Shown one piece after another: positions 37,806 to 46,695 of a stretch of DNA of 61,076 bases. A program made the translations under genes and the position numbers. The stretch is from Pseudomonas citronellolis (GTDB lineage Bacteria > Pseudomonadota > Gammaproteobacteria > Pseudomonadales > Pseudomonadaceae), in NCBI RefSeq assembly GCF_900112375.1, contig NZ_FOLS01000042.1:1-61076 (forward strand), written 5' to 3'. The notes under the pieces were generated by a model. The model worked only from the letters and a program-made list of their open reading frames with translations, had not been told where the DNA came from and searched no databases. How positions within the stretch are numbered: position 1 is the stretch's first letter; every line of letters starts with the position of its first letter.

Positions 37806-38621
37806 CTACAGGTTGGCCACGCGGCGCTGGACGAAGCGGTCGACGTACTCGTCGGCCGGCTGGTGGAGGATTTCCCGCGGCGCGCCGACCTGGATCAGCT
37901 GGCCGTCCTTGAGGATGGCGATGCGGTTGCCGATGCGCACCGCCTCGTCGAGGTCGTGGGTGATGAAGACGATGGTCTTGTGCAGGGTCTTCTGCAGTTC
38001 CAGCAGCTGGTCCTGCATGTCCGCGCGGATCAGCGGGTCGAGGGCGCTGAACGCCTCGTCCATGAGGATCACGTCGGTGTCGGCGGCCAGCGCGCGGGCC
38101 AGGCCGACGCGCTGGCGCATGCCGCCGGAAAGCTGGTGCGGGTAGGACTTCTCGTAGCCCTTCAGGCCCACGGTGGCGATCCAGTGCAGCGCGCGCTCCT
38201 GGCACAGCACCTTGCTCTCGCCGCGGACCTTGAGGCCGTAGGCGACGTTGTCGAGCACGCTCTTGTGCGGCAGCAGGCCGAAGCTCTGGAACACCATGCT
38301 GATCTTGCGCCGGCGGAAGTTCTCCAGCTGGCGCGAGTCGTAGCGCAGGATGTCTTCGCCGTCGACCAGGATTTCACCGCTGGTGGGGTCGATCAGGCGG
38401 TTGAAGTGGCGCACCAGGGTCGACTTGCCGGAGCCGGACAGACCCATGATCACGAAGATTTCACCCGCCTCGATCGACAGAGACAGGTCGTTCACCCCGA
38501 CCACGCAGTCGGTGGCAGCCAGCACCTCGGCCTTGCTCTTGCCCTGGCGGATCATCGCCAGCGCGGCGTCGGCGCGGGCACCGAAGATCTTGTAGACGTT
38601 CTTGACCTGGATCTTGCTCAT
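37806..38621 (-). CDS. hutV: HutV-like ABC ATPase, glycine-betaine/histidine importer
   Basis: A 271-residue ATPase of the ProV/OpuAA group: [62 protein letters not shown]. It lacks the CBS domains of full-length ProV. With HutW and HutX it forms the histidine importer known from pseudomonad hut operons. Its ATG overlaps the hutW stop (ATGA). Confidence 0.9.
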   Translation of the reverse strand: MSKIQVKNVYKIFGARADAALAMIRQGKSKAEVLAATDCVVGVNDLSLSIEAGEIFVIMGLSGSGKSTLVRHFNRLIDPTSGEILVDGEDILRYDSRQLENFRRRKISMVFQSFGLLPHKSVLDNVAYGLKVRGESKVLCQERALHWIATVGLKGYEKSYPHQLSGGMRQRVGLARALAADTDVILMDEAFSALDPLIRADMQDQLLELQKTLHKTIVFITHDLDEAVRIGNRIAILKDGQLIQVGAPREILHQPADEYVDRFVQRRVANL

Positions 38622-39472
38622 TTGCTGGCCTCGTGGTGACGCGAGCGGCCGTAGGCCTGGGTGATGCGGTCGATGACCACGGCGAGGATGACGATCGCAA
38701 GACCGGCCTCCAGGCCCTTGCCGACGTTGAGCGTCTGGATGCCCACCAGCACGTCCTCGCCCAGGCCGCGGGCGCCGATCATCGAGGCGATCACCACCAT
38801 CGACAGGGCCATCATGGTGGTCTGGTTGATGCCCGCCATGATGCTCGGCAGGGCCAGCGGCAGCTGCACGCCGAACAGCTGCTGGCGGCGGTTGGCGCCG
38901 AAGGCGGTGACCGCTTCCATCACCTCGCGGTCGACCTGGCGGATGCCCAGGTCGGTGAGGCGGATCAGCGGCGGCGCGGCGTAGATCACGGTGGCGAAGA
39001 TCGCCGGCACCTTGCCCAGGCCGAACAGCATCAGCACCGGGATCAGGTACACGAAGCTGGGCATGGTCTGCATGATGTCCAGCAGCGGCAGCAGGATGGC
39101 GCGCAGGCGGTCGCTGCGGGCGGCAAGGATGCCCAGGGGAATGCCGATCAGCACCGAGATGAGGGTGGCCACCATCATCAGCGCCAGGGTCTGCATGAGC
39201 TTGTCCCACAGCCCCACCGCGCCGACCAGGAACAGCAGGCCGGTGATCACCAGGGTCGGCACCAGGCGCCGGGTGGCGTGCCAGGCGATGCCGGCGACGA
39301 TGGCCAGCATCAGCCACCAGGGCGTGGCGCGCAGCAGGCTTTCGAGGTTGACGATGGCCCACAGCAGGGTGTCGGAAATGTGCCGGAAGACGTCGCCGTA
39401 GTTGGTCACCAGGGCGTCGACCCAGCCGTTGACCACGTCGGCGATGGAGAAGGTGAAGCGTTCAGGGAACAT
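38618..39472 (-). CDS. hutW: HutW-like ABC permease
   Basis: A 284-residue inner-membrane permease of the ProW family: MFPERFTFSIADVVNGWVD start, five to six helices, LLDIMQTMPSFVYLIPVLMLFG and the coupling loop EAVTAFGANRRQQLFGVQLP. It pairs with HutV. The ATG at 39472 was preferred to one five codons earlier because of family starts. A hairpin separates it from hutX. Confidence 0.9.
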   Translation of the reverse strand: MFPERFTFSIADVVNGWVDALVTNYGDVFRHISDTLLWAIVNLESLLRATPWWLMLAIVAGIAWHATRRLVPTLVITGLLFLVGAVGLWDKLMQTLALMMVATLISVLIGIPLGILAARSDRLRAILLPLLDIMQTMPSFVYLIPVLMLFGLGKVPAIFATVIYAAPPLIRLTDLGIRQVDREVMEAVTAFGANRRQQLFGVQLPLALPSIMAGINQTTMMALSMVVIASMIGARGLGEDVLVGIQTLNVGKGLEAGLAIVILAVVIDRITQAYGRSRHHEASK

Positions 39473-39499
39473 GGCTCGTACTCGCAAGGATTAGGCATC

Positions 39500-39524
39500 G
39501 CCGGGGAGGCCTGGCCTCCCCGGC
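39500..39524. other. Intercistronic hairpin after hutX
   Basis: Perfect 11-bp stem GCCGGGGAGGC/GCCTCCCCGGC with loop CTG, between the hutX stop and hutW start. No U-tract. Confidence 0.65.
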
Positions 39525-39534
39525 TCGGGCAGCG

Positions 39535-40503
39535 TCAGAGCGCGGCCTGGATCTTCTTCGCGGCGTCCTCGCTGACCCAGGCGGTCCACACCTCAGGGTG
39601 CTCCTTGAGGAAAGCCTTGGCCAGTTGTTCGGAGGACAGTTTCTCCTTGGCCATCTTCGCCAGGTTCTGGTTCAGCAGGTCGATGGGCAGGTTGACCTTC
39701 TCCAGCACCGCGACCAGTTCCGGCGCCTGGTCATGGAAGCTGCGCGACAGGCCGACCTGGATCTTCACGTCCTTGTTCACCCCCGGCTCGTCCAGCTTGA
39801 CCAGGTCGGCCTGGCCCATCAGTGGCGTCGGCGACCAGTAGTAGAAGAGGATCGGCTCCTTGCGCTTGTAGCTGGACAGCACCGCGGCATCCAGCGCCGG
39901 GCCGGTGCCCGGGCGGAAGTTGGTGTACTTGGCCTCCAGGCCGTACTTCTTCAGCATCTCGGAGTTCTCCAGCTCGCAGGTCCAGCCGGCCGGGCAGTTG
40001 TAGAAGCGGCCCTTGCCCGGCTCTTCCGGGTCGCGGAACAGCTCGGCGTACTGGCCCAGGTCGGTGATCGCCTTCAGGTTCGGCGCCTTGGCCTCGATGC
40101 CGCGGGCCTTGTCGCCCTCGATCACGAAGCGCGGCACGTACCAGCCCTCGGTGGCGCCGACGATGGGCGCGCCCACGCCGACCACCTTGTTGGCGGCGGC
40201 GGCCTTGTTCCAGGCGTCGCTGCGGCCGATCCACTCTTCGCTGAAGATCTGGATGTCGTTGTTGGCCAGGGCCTGCTCCATGGTGATGGAGTTGCCCGGC
40301 AGGCTGTCGGTCTCGCAGCCGTAGCCGTTCTTCAGGATGAACTGCATGACGTCGGTGAGCAGCATGCCGCTCTCCCAGTTCAGCCCGGCGAACTTCACCG
40401 GCTTGCCGCTCTCGCACCAGCCCGCCGCCTGGGCCGATGCCATGGAACCCAGCAACCCGGCGGAAAGGATCAGGCCCAGCAGCGTCTTCTTGGAATTGTT
40501 CAT
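39535..40503 (-). CDS. hutX: HutX-like periplasmic binding protein
   Basis: A 322-residue OpuAC-type binding protein with signal peptide (residues 1-26, ending AQAA). AGLNWESGMLLTDVMQFIL and the aromatic-rich segments EEWIGRSDAW, ATEGWYVP and FYYWSPTPL form the ligand cage typical of quaternary-amine and histidine binders. Its place between HutW and the NCS1 permease in a hut operon supports histidine as ligand. Hairpins lie on both sides of the gene. Confidence 0.9.
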   Translation of the reverse strand: MNNSKKTLLGLILSAGLLGSMASAQAAGWCESGKPVKFAGLNWESGMLLTDVMQFILKNGYGCETDSLPGNSITMEQALANNDIQIFSEEWIGRSDAWNKAAAANKVVGVGAPIVGATEGWYVPRFVIEGDKARGIEAKAPNLKAITDLGQYAELFRDPEEPGKGRFYNCPAGWTCELENSEMLKKYGLEAKYTNFRPGTGPALDAAVLSSYKRKEPILFYYWSPTPLMGQADLVKLDEPGVNKDVKIQVGLSRSFHDQAPELVAVLEKVNLPIDLLNQNLAKMAKEKLSSEQLAKAFLKEHPEVWTAWVSEDAAKKIQAAL

Positions 40504-40544
40504 CTGATGCTCCTAAAAGTGGAAAGGGAGTTGGGCAGTACAAG

Positions 40545-40569
40545 GGCCGCGCCCGTGCGGGGCGCGGCC
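40545..40569. other. Intercistronic hairpin before hutX
   Basis: Perfect 10-bp stem GGCCGCGCCC/GGGCGCGGCC with loop GTGCG, just after the NCS1 permease stop. Together with the hairpin after hutX it brackets the hutX cistron. Confidence 0.65.
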
Positions 40570-40577
40570 GGGCCGGT

Positions 40578-41993
40578 TCAGGTACGGGCCGGCAGGATCA
40601 GCCGGTCCGGCACCGCCCGGCTGCTGCGCCGGGCGACCAGGTAATAGAGGACGGCGGGCACCACCAGGCCGATGATCCAGGAGATGTCCACGCCGCCCAG
40701 GTAGTCCACCAGCGGGCCGGTGTAGAACTTGGTGGAGATGAACGGTAGCTGAACCAGCACGCCGATCACGTACACGCTGATCCCCGGCAGGTTCCAGCGG
40801 CCGTAGCGGCCGTCCGGGTCGGCCAGCGCCGGCACGTCGTAGCGCTCGCGGGTGATCAGGTAGTAGTCCACCAGGTTGACCGCGCTCCACGGGGTGAAGA
40901 AGGCCAGCAGGAACAGGATGAAGGACTTGAACGCGCCGAGGAACGAATGCTGGCCGAGCAGCGCGACCAGGGTGGCGGCGCCGACGATCAGCAGCACGAA
41001 CACCAGGCGCTGCCGGGGCGTGACTTCGACGTGGCCGCGGAAGCCGCTGATGATGGTGGCGATGCACATGAAGCTGCCGTAGGAGTTCAGCGTGGAGATG
41101 GTCACCTTGCCGAAGGCGATGCTGAAGTACAGCAGCGCCGCGGTGGCGCCGCTGCCGCCCAGGCCGACGATGTAGGCGACCTCGCGGCCGGCGAACTGGC
41201 CGTTGGCCATGGCCGCGGCGAACACCCCGAGGACCATCGCCACCTGCGCGCCTATCACCGAACCGGCGCCGACGGCGAGGAAGGTCTTCACCGACGAGGT
41301 CTTGCTCGGCAGGTAGCGCGAGTAGTCGGCCACGTAGGGGCCGAAGGCGATCTGCCAGGACGCGGCCAGGGACACCGCGAGCAGGAAGCTGCTCCAGCTG
41401 AAATGACGGATCTGCAGCAGCGCGCCGACGTCGGTCTGGGTCATCAGGCGGCTGAACAGGTAGACGAAGGCGATCACCCCGATGATGCTGGCGAGGCGGC
41501 CGATGAAGTGGATCACCCGGTAGCCGAGCACGGTCGCCAGGACGATGACGCTGGCGAAGATCAGGATGCCGGCGCTGTCGCTGACACCGAACAGCTGGCC
41601 CAGCGCCTGCCCGGAAAGCACCGTGCCGGTGGCGGTGAAGCCCAGGTACATGAGGCACACCAGCACGATCGGGATGGCCGCGCCGTAGACGCCGAACTGC
41701 ACGCGGCTGGAGATCATCTGCGGCAGGCCCAGCTTGGGCCCCTGGGCCGCGTGCAGGGCCATGACCGCGCCGCCGAGCAACTGGCCGATGAGCAGGCCGA
41801 TCAGCGACCAGAACACGTCGCCGCCCAGCACCACGGCCAGGGCCCCGGTGACGATGGCGGTGATCTGCAGGTTGGCGCCCAGCCACAGGGTGAACTGGCT
41901 GTAGAGCTTGCCGTGGCGCTCGGCCTCGGGGATGTAGTTGATCGAGCGCCGCTCGATCAGCGGCTTGCTGGAGTTCTCACTGGCCTGGGACAT
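40578..41993 (-). CDS. NCS1-family permease in hut operon (histidine/urocanate/purine-like)
   Basis: A 471-residue secondary transporter with about twelve helices. INYIPEAERHGKLYSQFTLW and GGAVMALHAAQGPKLGLPQM are NCS1 signatures (cytosine, allantoin and similar substrates). Pseudomonad hut operons carry such a CodB-like gene next to hutU; the substrate may be urocanate, histidine or another imidazole, which the sequence alone does not decide. It is the second gene of the hutU operon. Confidence 0.88.
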   Translation of the reverse strand: MSQASENSSKPLIERRSINYIPEAERHGKLYSQFTLWLGANLQITAIVTGALAVVLGGDVFWSLIGLLIGQLLGGAVMALHAAQGPKLGLPQMISSRVQFGVYGAAIPIVLVCLMYLGFTATGTVLSGQALGQLFGVSDSAGILIFASVIVLATVLGYRVIHFIGRLASIIGVIAFVYLFSRLMTQTDVGALLQIRHFSWSSFLLAVSLAASWQIAFGPYVADYSRYLPSKTSSVKTFLAVGAGSVIGAQVAMVLGVFAAAMANGQFAGREVAYIVGLGGSGATAALLYFSIAFGKVTISTLNSYGSFMCIATIISGFRGHVEVTPRQRLVFVLLIVGAATLVALLGQHSFLGAFKSFILFLLAFFTPWSAVNLVDYYLITRERYDVPALADPDGRYGRWNLPGISVYVIGVLVQLPFISTKFYTGPLVDYLGGVDISWIIGLVVPAVLYYLVARRSSRAVPDRLILPART

Positions 41994-42130
41994 CGCTTTT
42001 CTTCTCCACCCCGGCGCCGGGCCGGGGTTCTTGTTGTGTCAAAGGACGGATTCCGCTCGGCCCGACCGCCGCGCCCCCACCCGCGCGGCGGTTCCTCCCT
42101 GGCCCGGGGCGGCGGGGCCGCCCCTGTGCC

Positions 42131-43807
42131 TCACTTGCCGGTGATCATCGGCAGGTTCAGGCCCTGTTCCTTGGCGCAGTCGATGGCGATCTGGTAGCCG
42201 GCGTCGGCATGGCGCATCACGCCGGTGCCCGGGTCGTTGGTCAGCACGCGGGCGATGCGCGCAGCGGCTTCGTCGGTGCCGTCGCAGACGATCACCATCC
42301 CCGAGTGCTGCGAGAAGCCCATGCCCACGCCGCCGCCGTGGTGCAGCGACACCCAGGTGGCGCCGCTGGCGGTGTTCAGCAGGGCGTTGAGCAGCGGCCA
42401 GTCGGACACGGCGTCGGAGCCGTCCTGCATGGCCTCGGTCTCGCGGTTCGGGCTGGCCACCGAGCCGGAATCCAGGTGGTCGCGGCCGATCACGATCGGC
42501 GCCTTCAGCTCGCCGCTGCGGACCATTTCGTTGAACGCCAGGCCGAGCTTGGCGCGCTGGCCCAGGCCGACCCAGCAGATGCGCGCCGGCAGGCCCTGGA
42601 AGCTGATGCGCTCCTTGGCCATGTCCAGCCAGCGATGCAGGTGGGCGTCGTCGGGGATCAGCTCCTTGACCTTGGCGTCGGTCTTGTAGATGTCCTCGGC
42701 GTCGCCCGACAGCGCGGCCCAGCGGAACGGGCCGATGCCGCGGCAGAACAGCGGGCGGATGTAGGCCGGGACGAAGCCGGGGAAGTCGAAGGCGTTGGCC
42801 ACGCCCTCTTCCTTGGCCATCTGGCGGATGTTGTTGCCGTAGTCGAAGGTCGGCACGCCCTGCTTCTGGAACTCCAGCATGGCCTTCACGTGCACGGCCA
42901 TGGACTGCTTGGCGGCCTTGACCACGGCGGCCGGTTCGGTCTGCGCGCGGTCGCGGTACTGCTCCCAGCTCCAGCCGATCGGCAGGTAGCCGTTGAGCGG
43001 GTCGTGGGCGCTGGTCTGGTCGGTGACCATGTCCGGGCGCACGCCGCGACGCACCAGCTCCGGGAGAATCTCGGCGGCGTTGCCCAGCAGGGCGATGGAG
43101 ATGGCCTTGCCTTCGGCGGTGTACTTGGCGATGCGCGCCAGGGCGTCGTCCAGGTCCTTGGCCTGTTCGTCGACGTAGCGGCTGCGCAGGCGGAAGTCGA
43201 TGCGGCTCTGCTGGCACTCGATGTTCAGCGAGCAGGCGCCGGCCAGGGTCGCGGCCAGGGGCTGGGCGCCGCCCATGCCGCCCAGGCCCGCGGTCAGCAC
43301 CCAGCGGCCCTTGAGGTTGCCGGCGTAGTGCTGGCGCCCGGCTTCGACGAAGGTTTCGTAGGTGCCCTGGACGATGCCCTGGCTGCCGATGTAGATCCAG
43401 CTGCCGGCGGTCATCTGGCCGTACATGGCCAGGCCCTTGGCGTCCAGTTCGTTGAAGTGTTCCCAGGTGGCCCAGTGCGGCACCAGGTTGGAGTTGGCGA
43501 TCAGCACGCGCGGGGCGTTGGCGTGGGTCTTGAACACGCCGACCGGCTTGCCGGACTGCACCAGCAGGGTCTCGTCGTCGTTCAGTTCCTTGAGGGTGGC
43601 GACGATCCTGTCGTAGCACTCCCAGTTGCGCGCGGCGCGGCCGATGCCGCCGTACACCACCAGTTCCTTGGGGTTCTCCGCGACTTCCGGGTCGAGGTTG
43701 TTCATCAGCATGCGCAGCGGGGCTTCGGTCAGCCAGCTCTTGGCGTTCAGCTGGGTGCCGCGCGGGGCGCGGATTTCGACGTCGCGGAATTTGCTGGATT
43801 CGGTCAC
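42131..43807 (-). CDS. hutU: Urocanate hydratase HutU
   Basis: A 558-residue NAD-dependent urocanase, converting urocanate to imidazolone propionate. [29 protein letters not shown] (NAD binding), [14 protein letters not shown] and [16 protein letters not shown] (around the active-site region) are diagnostic. The start is GTG at 43807 (GTGACCGAATCC), 5 nt after a GAAGGAG ribosome-binding site; the longer frame upstream runs into the promoter. First gene of the leftward hut operon, driven by a sigma-54-type promoter. Confidence 0.96.
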   Translation of the reverse strand: MTESSKFRDVEIRAPRGTQLNAKSWLTEAPLRMLMNNLDPEVAENPKELVVYGGIGRAARNWECYDRIVATLKELNDDETLLVQSGKPVGVFKTHANAPRVLIANSNLVPHWATWEHFNELDAKGLAMYGQMTAGSWIYIGSQGIVQGTYETFVEAGRQHYAGNLKGRWVLTAGLGGMGGAQPLAATLAGACSLNIECQQSRIDFRLRSRYVDEQAKDLDDALARIAKYTAEGKAISIALLGNAAEILPELVRRGVRPDMVTDQTSAHDPLNGYLPIGWSWEQYRDRAQTEPAAVVKAAKQSMAVHVKAMLEFQKQGVPTFDYGNNIRQMAKEEGVANAFDFPGFVPAYIRPLFCRGIGPFRWAALSGDAEDIYKTDAKVKELIPDDAHLHRWLDMAKERISFQGLPARICWVGLGQRAKLGLAFNEMVRSGELKAPIVIGRDHLDSGSVASPNRETEAMQDGSDAVSDWPLLNALLNTASGATWVSLHHGGGVGMGFSQHSGMVIVCDGTDEAAARIARVLTNDPGTGVMRHADAGYQIAIDCAKEQGLNLPMITGK

Positions 43808-43925
43808 GGCAGGCTCCTTCAAGGCAGTCTTGGGCTCGGATGCGAAAGCCGGGGCGTTCGGCTTCCGGCAACGGGATTCGGGTTGGGCATCGGTGCAGGA
43901 AGCGGTGCCGCCTGTCACGTATATG

Positions 43926-43939
43926 CTTGTACATACAAG
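43926..43939. promoter_or_regulatory. HutC-type operator at the hutU promoter
   Basis: CTTGTACATACAAG is a near-perfect palindrome. It matches sites at 44276-44289 and 47619-47632 (shared core TTGTATATACAA). It lies just downstream of the hutU -12 element, over the expected transcription start, where the GntR-family repressor HutC would block initiation. Confidence 0.75.
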
Positions 43940-43943
43940 TATA

Positions 43944-43959
43944 AGCAAAGGAAAGGCCA
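43944..43959 (-). promoter_or_regulatory. Sigma-54 promoter of the hutU operon
   Basis: On the minus strand TGGCCTTTCCTTTGCT: GG, exactly 10 nt, GC, matching TGGCAC-N5-TTGCW. Followed after 4 nt by the HutC-type operator. Sigma-54 control of hutU is known in other pseudomonads. Confidence 0.75.
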
Positions 43960-44000
43960 AGTCCCCCGCCGGGCGCTTCGGGCATGCTGAAAATAGAATT

Positions 44001-44013
44001 CAAGTAATTGATT
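44001..44013 (-). promoter_or_regulatory. IHF consensus site between hutU and hutH
   Basis: On the minus strand AATCAATTACTTG fits WATCAANNNNTTR exactly. It lies in an AT-rich patch (43985-44033) about 45 bp upstream of the hutU -24 element, the usual position for DNA bending at sigma-54 promoters. Confidence 0.6.
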
Positions 44014-44083
44014 TAAAAATGATTAATAGAAGGATTCGTACAGCGGAGCGGGTCCAGGAAGGCAGCTACATCTGTCGGTCATA

Positions 44084-44101
44084 CGCACCAGAACGGTGAT
44101 C
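44084..44101. promoter_or_regulatory. Candidate NtrC-type activator site
   Basis: GCACCAGAACGGTG (44085-44098) fits the core GCACC-N5-GGTGC except for the last base. It lies 120-140 bp from the hutU promoter and about 155 bp from the hutH promoter, suitable for an enhancer-binding protein serving both. Confidence 0.4.
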
Positions 44102-44125
44102 GCCTGCTCCATTTCGTAGCATCCG

Positions 44126-44143
44126 GTAACACCTCGCCGTTAC
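44126..44143. promoter_or_regulatory. Candidate CbrB-type inverted repeat
   Basis: GTAAC-N8-GTTAC inverted repeat. CbrB activates hut genes in other pseudomonads through GTAAC-type repeats; the assignment here is inference from motif and position only. Confidence 0.3.
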
Positions 44144-44255
44144 AGCTCGCCTCATTTCCCGGGGGCGCCGCTACCCTTCCTTATTTCCCACAGAGGGACG
44201 CCGCGCCCCGCTCTCGCGCGCAGGCATGGCGTCGGCGCAATCCGGCCCAATGGAA

Positions 44256-44271
44256 TGGCTCGCTTATTGCT
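44256..44271 (+). promoter_or_regulatory. Sigma-54 promoter of hutH
   Basis: TGGCTCGCTTATTGCT: GG, exactly 10 nt, GC. It matches TGGCAC-N5-TTGCW with one change in the -24 box and is followed after 4 nt by a HutC-type operator, the same layout as at hutU. Confidence 0.72.
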
Positions 44272-44275
44272 CATA

Positions 44276-44289
44276 CTTGTATATACAGG
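44276..44289. promoter_or_regulatory. HutC-type operator at the hutH promoter
   Basis: CTTGTATATACAGG, imperfect palindrome sharing the TTGTATATACA core. It overlaps the expected start of transcription from the promoter at 44256-44271. Confidence 0.72.
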
Positions 44290-44342
44290 AATAGATAGTC
44301 TCGCCGCCGAGCGCGGTAACACTCCGGAACACGGGAGCCGTC

Positions 44343-45872
44343 ATGTCCGAAACCCTGCAGATCACCCCCGGCCAGTTTTCCCTCGACCAACTGCGCGCCA
44401 TCCACCAGCGGCAACCCGCGCTGCAACTGGATGCAGCCTGCCGCGCGAACATCGAGAACAGCGCCCGCACGGTCAGCCAGATCATCGCCGACCAGCGCAC
44501 CGTCTATGGCATCAACACCGGCTTCGGCCTGCTGGCGCGCACCTCCATCCCCGAGGATTCGCTGGTCACCCTGCAGCGCAACCTGATCCTCTCGCACTGC
44601 ACCGGCACCGGCCCGTTGCTGGACGACGCCAGCGTGGCGCTGATCATGGCGCTGAAGATCGGCTCCCTGGCCCGCGGCTTCTCCGGCGTGGGCATGGCGG
44701 TCGTCGACACCCTGCTCAAGCTCTACCAGGCGCGCGTCTACCCGTGCATCCCGTCCCAGGGCTCGGTGGGCGCCTCCGGCGACCTGGCGCCTCTGGCGCA
44801 CATGTCCTCGGCGCTCATCGGCGTCGGCCAGGTGCGCCACCAGGGCCGCGTCATGGAGGCCAGCGAAGGCCTGGCCATCGCCGGCTGCCAGCCGCTGGTG
44901 CTGGGGCCCAAGGAGGGCCTGGCGCTGATCAACGGCACCCAGGTGTCCACCGCCCTGGCCCTGCGCGGGCTGTTCGCGGCGGAGAAGCTGTTCGTCTCGG
45001 CGGTGGTCGCCGGCAGCCTGACGGTGGAAGCGCTCAAGGGCTCCTACGTGCCCTTCGACGCGCGCATCCAGGCGGTCCGCGGTCAGCCCGGGCAGATCGA
45101 CGTGGCGGCCTTCTACCGCGAACTGCTGCACGACAGCCAGATCAACCAGTCGCACATCGACTGCAAGCGCGTGCAGGACCCCTACTCCCTGCGCTGCCAG
45201 CCCCAGGTGATGGGCGCCTGCCTCGACCACCTGCGCTTCGCCGCCGGGGTCTTCCTGCGCGAGGCCAACGCGGTGTCGGACAACCCGCTGGTGTTCAGCG
45301 CCGACGGCGACGTGCTCTCCGGCGGCAACTTCCACGCCGAGCCGGTGGCCATGGCCGCCGACGTGCTGGCCCTGGTCATTGCCGAGATCGGCGCCCTGTC
45401 GGAACGGCGCATCGCCCAGCTGGTGGACCCGGCGCTGTCCGGCCTGCCGGCGTTCCTGGTCAAGGAAGGCGGGCTCAACTCCGGCTTCATGATCGCCCAG
45501 GTGACCTCGGCGGCCCTGGCCTCGGAGAACAAGACCCTGGCCCACCCGGCCTCGGTGGACAGCCTGCCGACCTCGGCCAACCAGGAAGACCACGTGTCCA
45601 TGGCCACCTTCGCCGCGCGCCGCCTGCAGGACATGGCCGGCAACAGCTCGGCGGTGGTCGCCATCGAACTGCTGGCCGCCGCCCAGGGCGTGGAATTCCA
45701 CGCGCCGCTGCAAAGCTCGCCGCAGTTGCAGGAAGTGCTGAAGATGATCCGCGCCCAGGTCCCGGCCTACGAGCAGGACCGCTACTTCGCCCCGGACATC
45801 GCCGCGGCCCGCGCCTGGGTGGAGGAAGGCGCGCTCAGCCGCTGGCTGGATTACTCGCGGCTGTACGGCTGA
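44343..45872 (+). CDS. hutH: Histidine ammonia-lyase HutH (active type)
   Basis: A 509-residue histidase that deaminates histidine to urocanate. The MIO-forming ASG is at residues 144-146 in [17 protein letters not shown]. Active-site residues in [40 protein letters not shown] and NQEDHVSM are all present, unlike the paralogue at 36260-37792. It is transcribed rightward, divergent from the hutU operon, from its own sigma-54-type promoter with HutC operator. This places the first pathway enzyme outside the operon of the other steps. Confidence 0.97.
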   Translation: MSETLQITPGQFSLDQLRAIHQRQPALQLDAACRANIENSARTVSQIIADQRTVYGINTGFGLLARTSIPEDSLVTLQRNLILSHCTGTGPLLDDASVALIMALKIGSLARGFSGVGMAVVDTLLKLYQARVYPCIPSQGSVGASGDLAPLAHMSSALIGVGQVRHQGRVMEASEGLAIAGCQPLVLGPKEGLALINGTQVSTALALRGLFAAEKLFVSAVVAGSLTVEALKGSYVPFDARIQAVRGQPGQIDVAAFYRELLHDSQINQSHIDCKRVQDPYSLRCQPQVMGACLDHLRFAAGVFLREANAVSDNPLVFSADGDVLSGGNFHAEPVAMAADVLALVIAEIGALSERRIAQLVDPALSGLPAFLVKEGGLNSGFMIAQVTSAALASENKTLAHPASVDSLPTSANQEDHVSMATFAARRLQDMAGNSSAVVAIELLAAAQGVEFHAPLQSSPQLQEVLKMIRAQVPAYEQDRYFAPDIAAARAWVEEGALSRWLDYSRLYG

Positions 45873-45944
45873 TCGGACGACGGTGGCGTTCTACGCTACC
45901 GCAGACGTGGCCCGCGCCTACACCGCCTTGCCGAGGTGCTCTTC

Positions 45945-46015
45945 GTAGGATGGGTTGAGCGAAGCGATACCCATCACCATGGCGCGATGGGTATCGCAGG
46001 CTCAACCCATCCTAC
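45945..46015. repeat. Palindromic element, GTAGGATGGG family
   Basis: A 71-bp inverted repeat: GTAGGATGGGTTGAGCGAAG and GCTCAACCCATCCTAC with GATACCCATC/GATGGGTATC inside. Same family as 6145-6218. It lies between the convergent hutH and hutD genes and may double as a transcription barrier. Confidence 0.85.
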
Positions 46016-46107
46016 GGGGTGTCGTGTTTGCTGGGCCATGCCCGCGAAAGCACCTGCAAGGCGCTTCTCCCACTAACGAAAAAGGGCTCCCCCGGCAGTC
46101 TTTTCCC

Positions 46108-46695
46108 TCAGCGTGATTCGAGTTCGATCACGCAGATGTCGGCACTTCCCGCCACACTCAGCCGCCACTCCCGCAGCCGCTCCTCGCCCTCGGCAAGCAG
46201 CGTGTCATGCAGCCCCAGCACAGCAGCGGCCCCGCCATCCTGGCTGACGTGAACCCCCTCGCCCGCACTGAACAGCAGCACGGTCGAAGCGCTGCTGAAG
46301 AAGTGCGCCTCACCGCCCACCCGCAGCCACTGCAGCCGCGCGCGGTAACGCGCGGGCGCATAGATCAGGTTGAAGTCGCGGATGGCGCCGCCGAGCAGCT
46401 CGCAGTCCACCGCGCTGGCGCCATCGAAGGCGAAGGCGTCCAGGGCGCGCAGCTCGCGGGACGGCTCGCCATCGACGGTCAGGCGCATGCCCTCGCCTTC
46501 CAGCACGGTGATCACCCGCTGGTAACCGCTGAAGGCGGAGAACGGCCCCGGCGCGCCGACGTCAGCGATCGACAGACGCCAGCCGAAGCCCTCCAGGCCG
46601 TCGCCGGCGTCGCGGAGGATTTCGCGGGTGCTGCCCGCGCCGTTCTTCCAGGGCATCACCGGGTAGTCGGCGGCCCGCAGCAGGCGATGGTTCAT
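46108..46695 (-). CDS. hutD: HutD family cupin protein
   Basis: A 195-residue bicupin of the HutD family: MNHRLLRAADYPVMPWKNGAGSTREI start, GFGWRLSIADVGAPGPFSAF, and IRDFNLIYAPARYRA. In other pseudomonads HutD limits hut activity and is thought to bind a pathway intermediate such as formyl-glutamate or urocanate. It is cotranscribed with hutC, with its ATG overlapping the hutC stop (ATGA). Confidence 0.93.
   Translation of the reverse strand: MNHRLLRAADYPVMPWKNGAGSTREILRDAGDGLEGFGWRLSIADVGAPGPFSAFSGYQRVITVLEGEGMRLTVDGEPSRELRALDAFAFDGASAVDCELLGGAIRDFNLIYAPARYRARLQWLRVGGEAHFFSSASTVLLFSAGEGVHVSQDGGAAAVLGLHDTLLAEGEERLREWRLSVAGSADICVIELESR

Noticed and set aside
36263..37912. A 549-codon frame antisense to the HutH paralogue
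   Set aside because: Composition (Gly/His/Arg/Gln-rich) and the absence of motifs mark it as a shadow of the real gene.
43808..44099. Short frames in the hutU/hutH intergenic region
   Set aside because: They overlap well-placed promoter, operator and IHF motifs and have no recognisable protein features.
44255..45958. A 567-codon frame in another register over hutH
   Set aside because: Arg/Gly/Pro-rich frame-shifted shadow; hutH itself has every histidase motif in its own frame.
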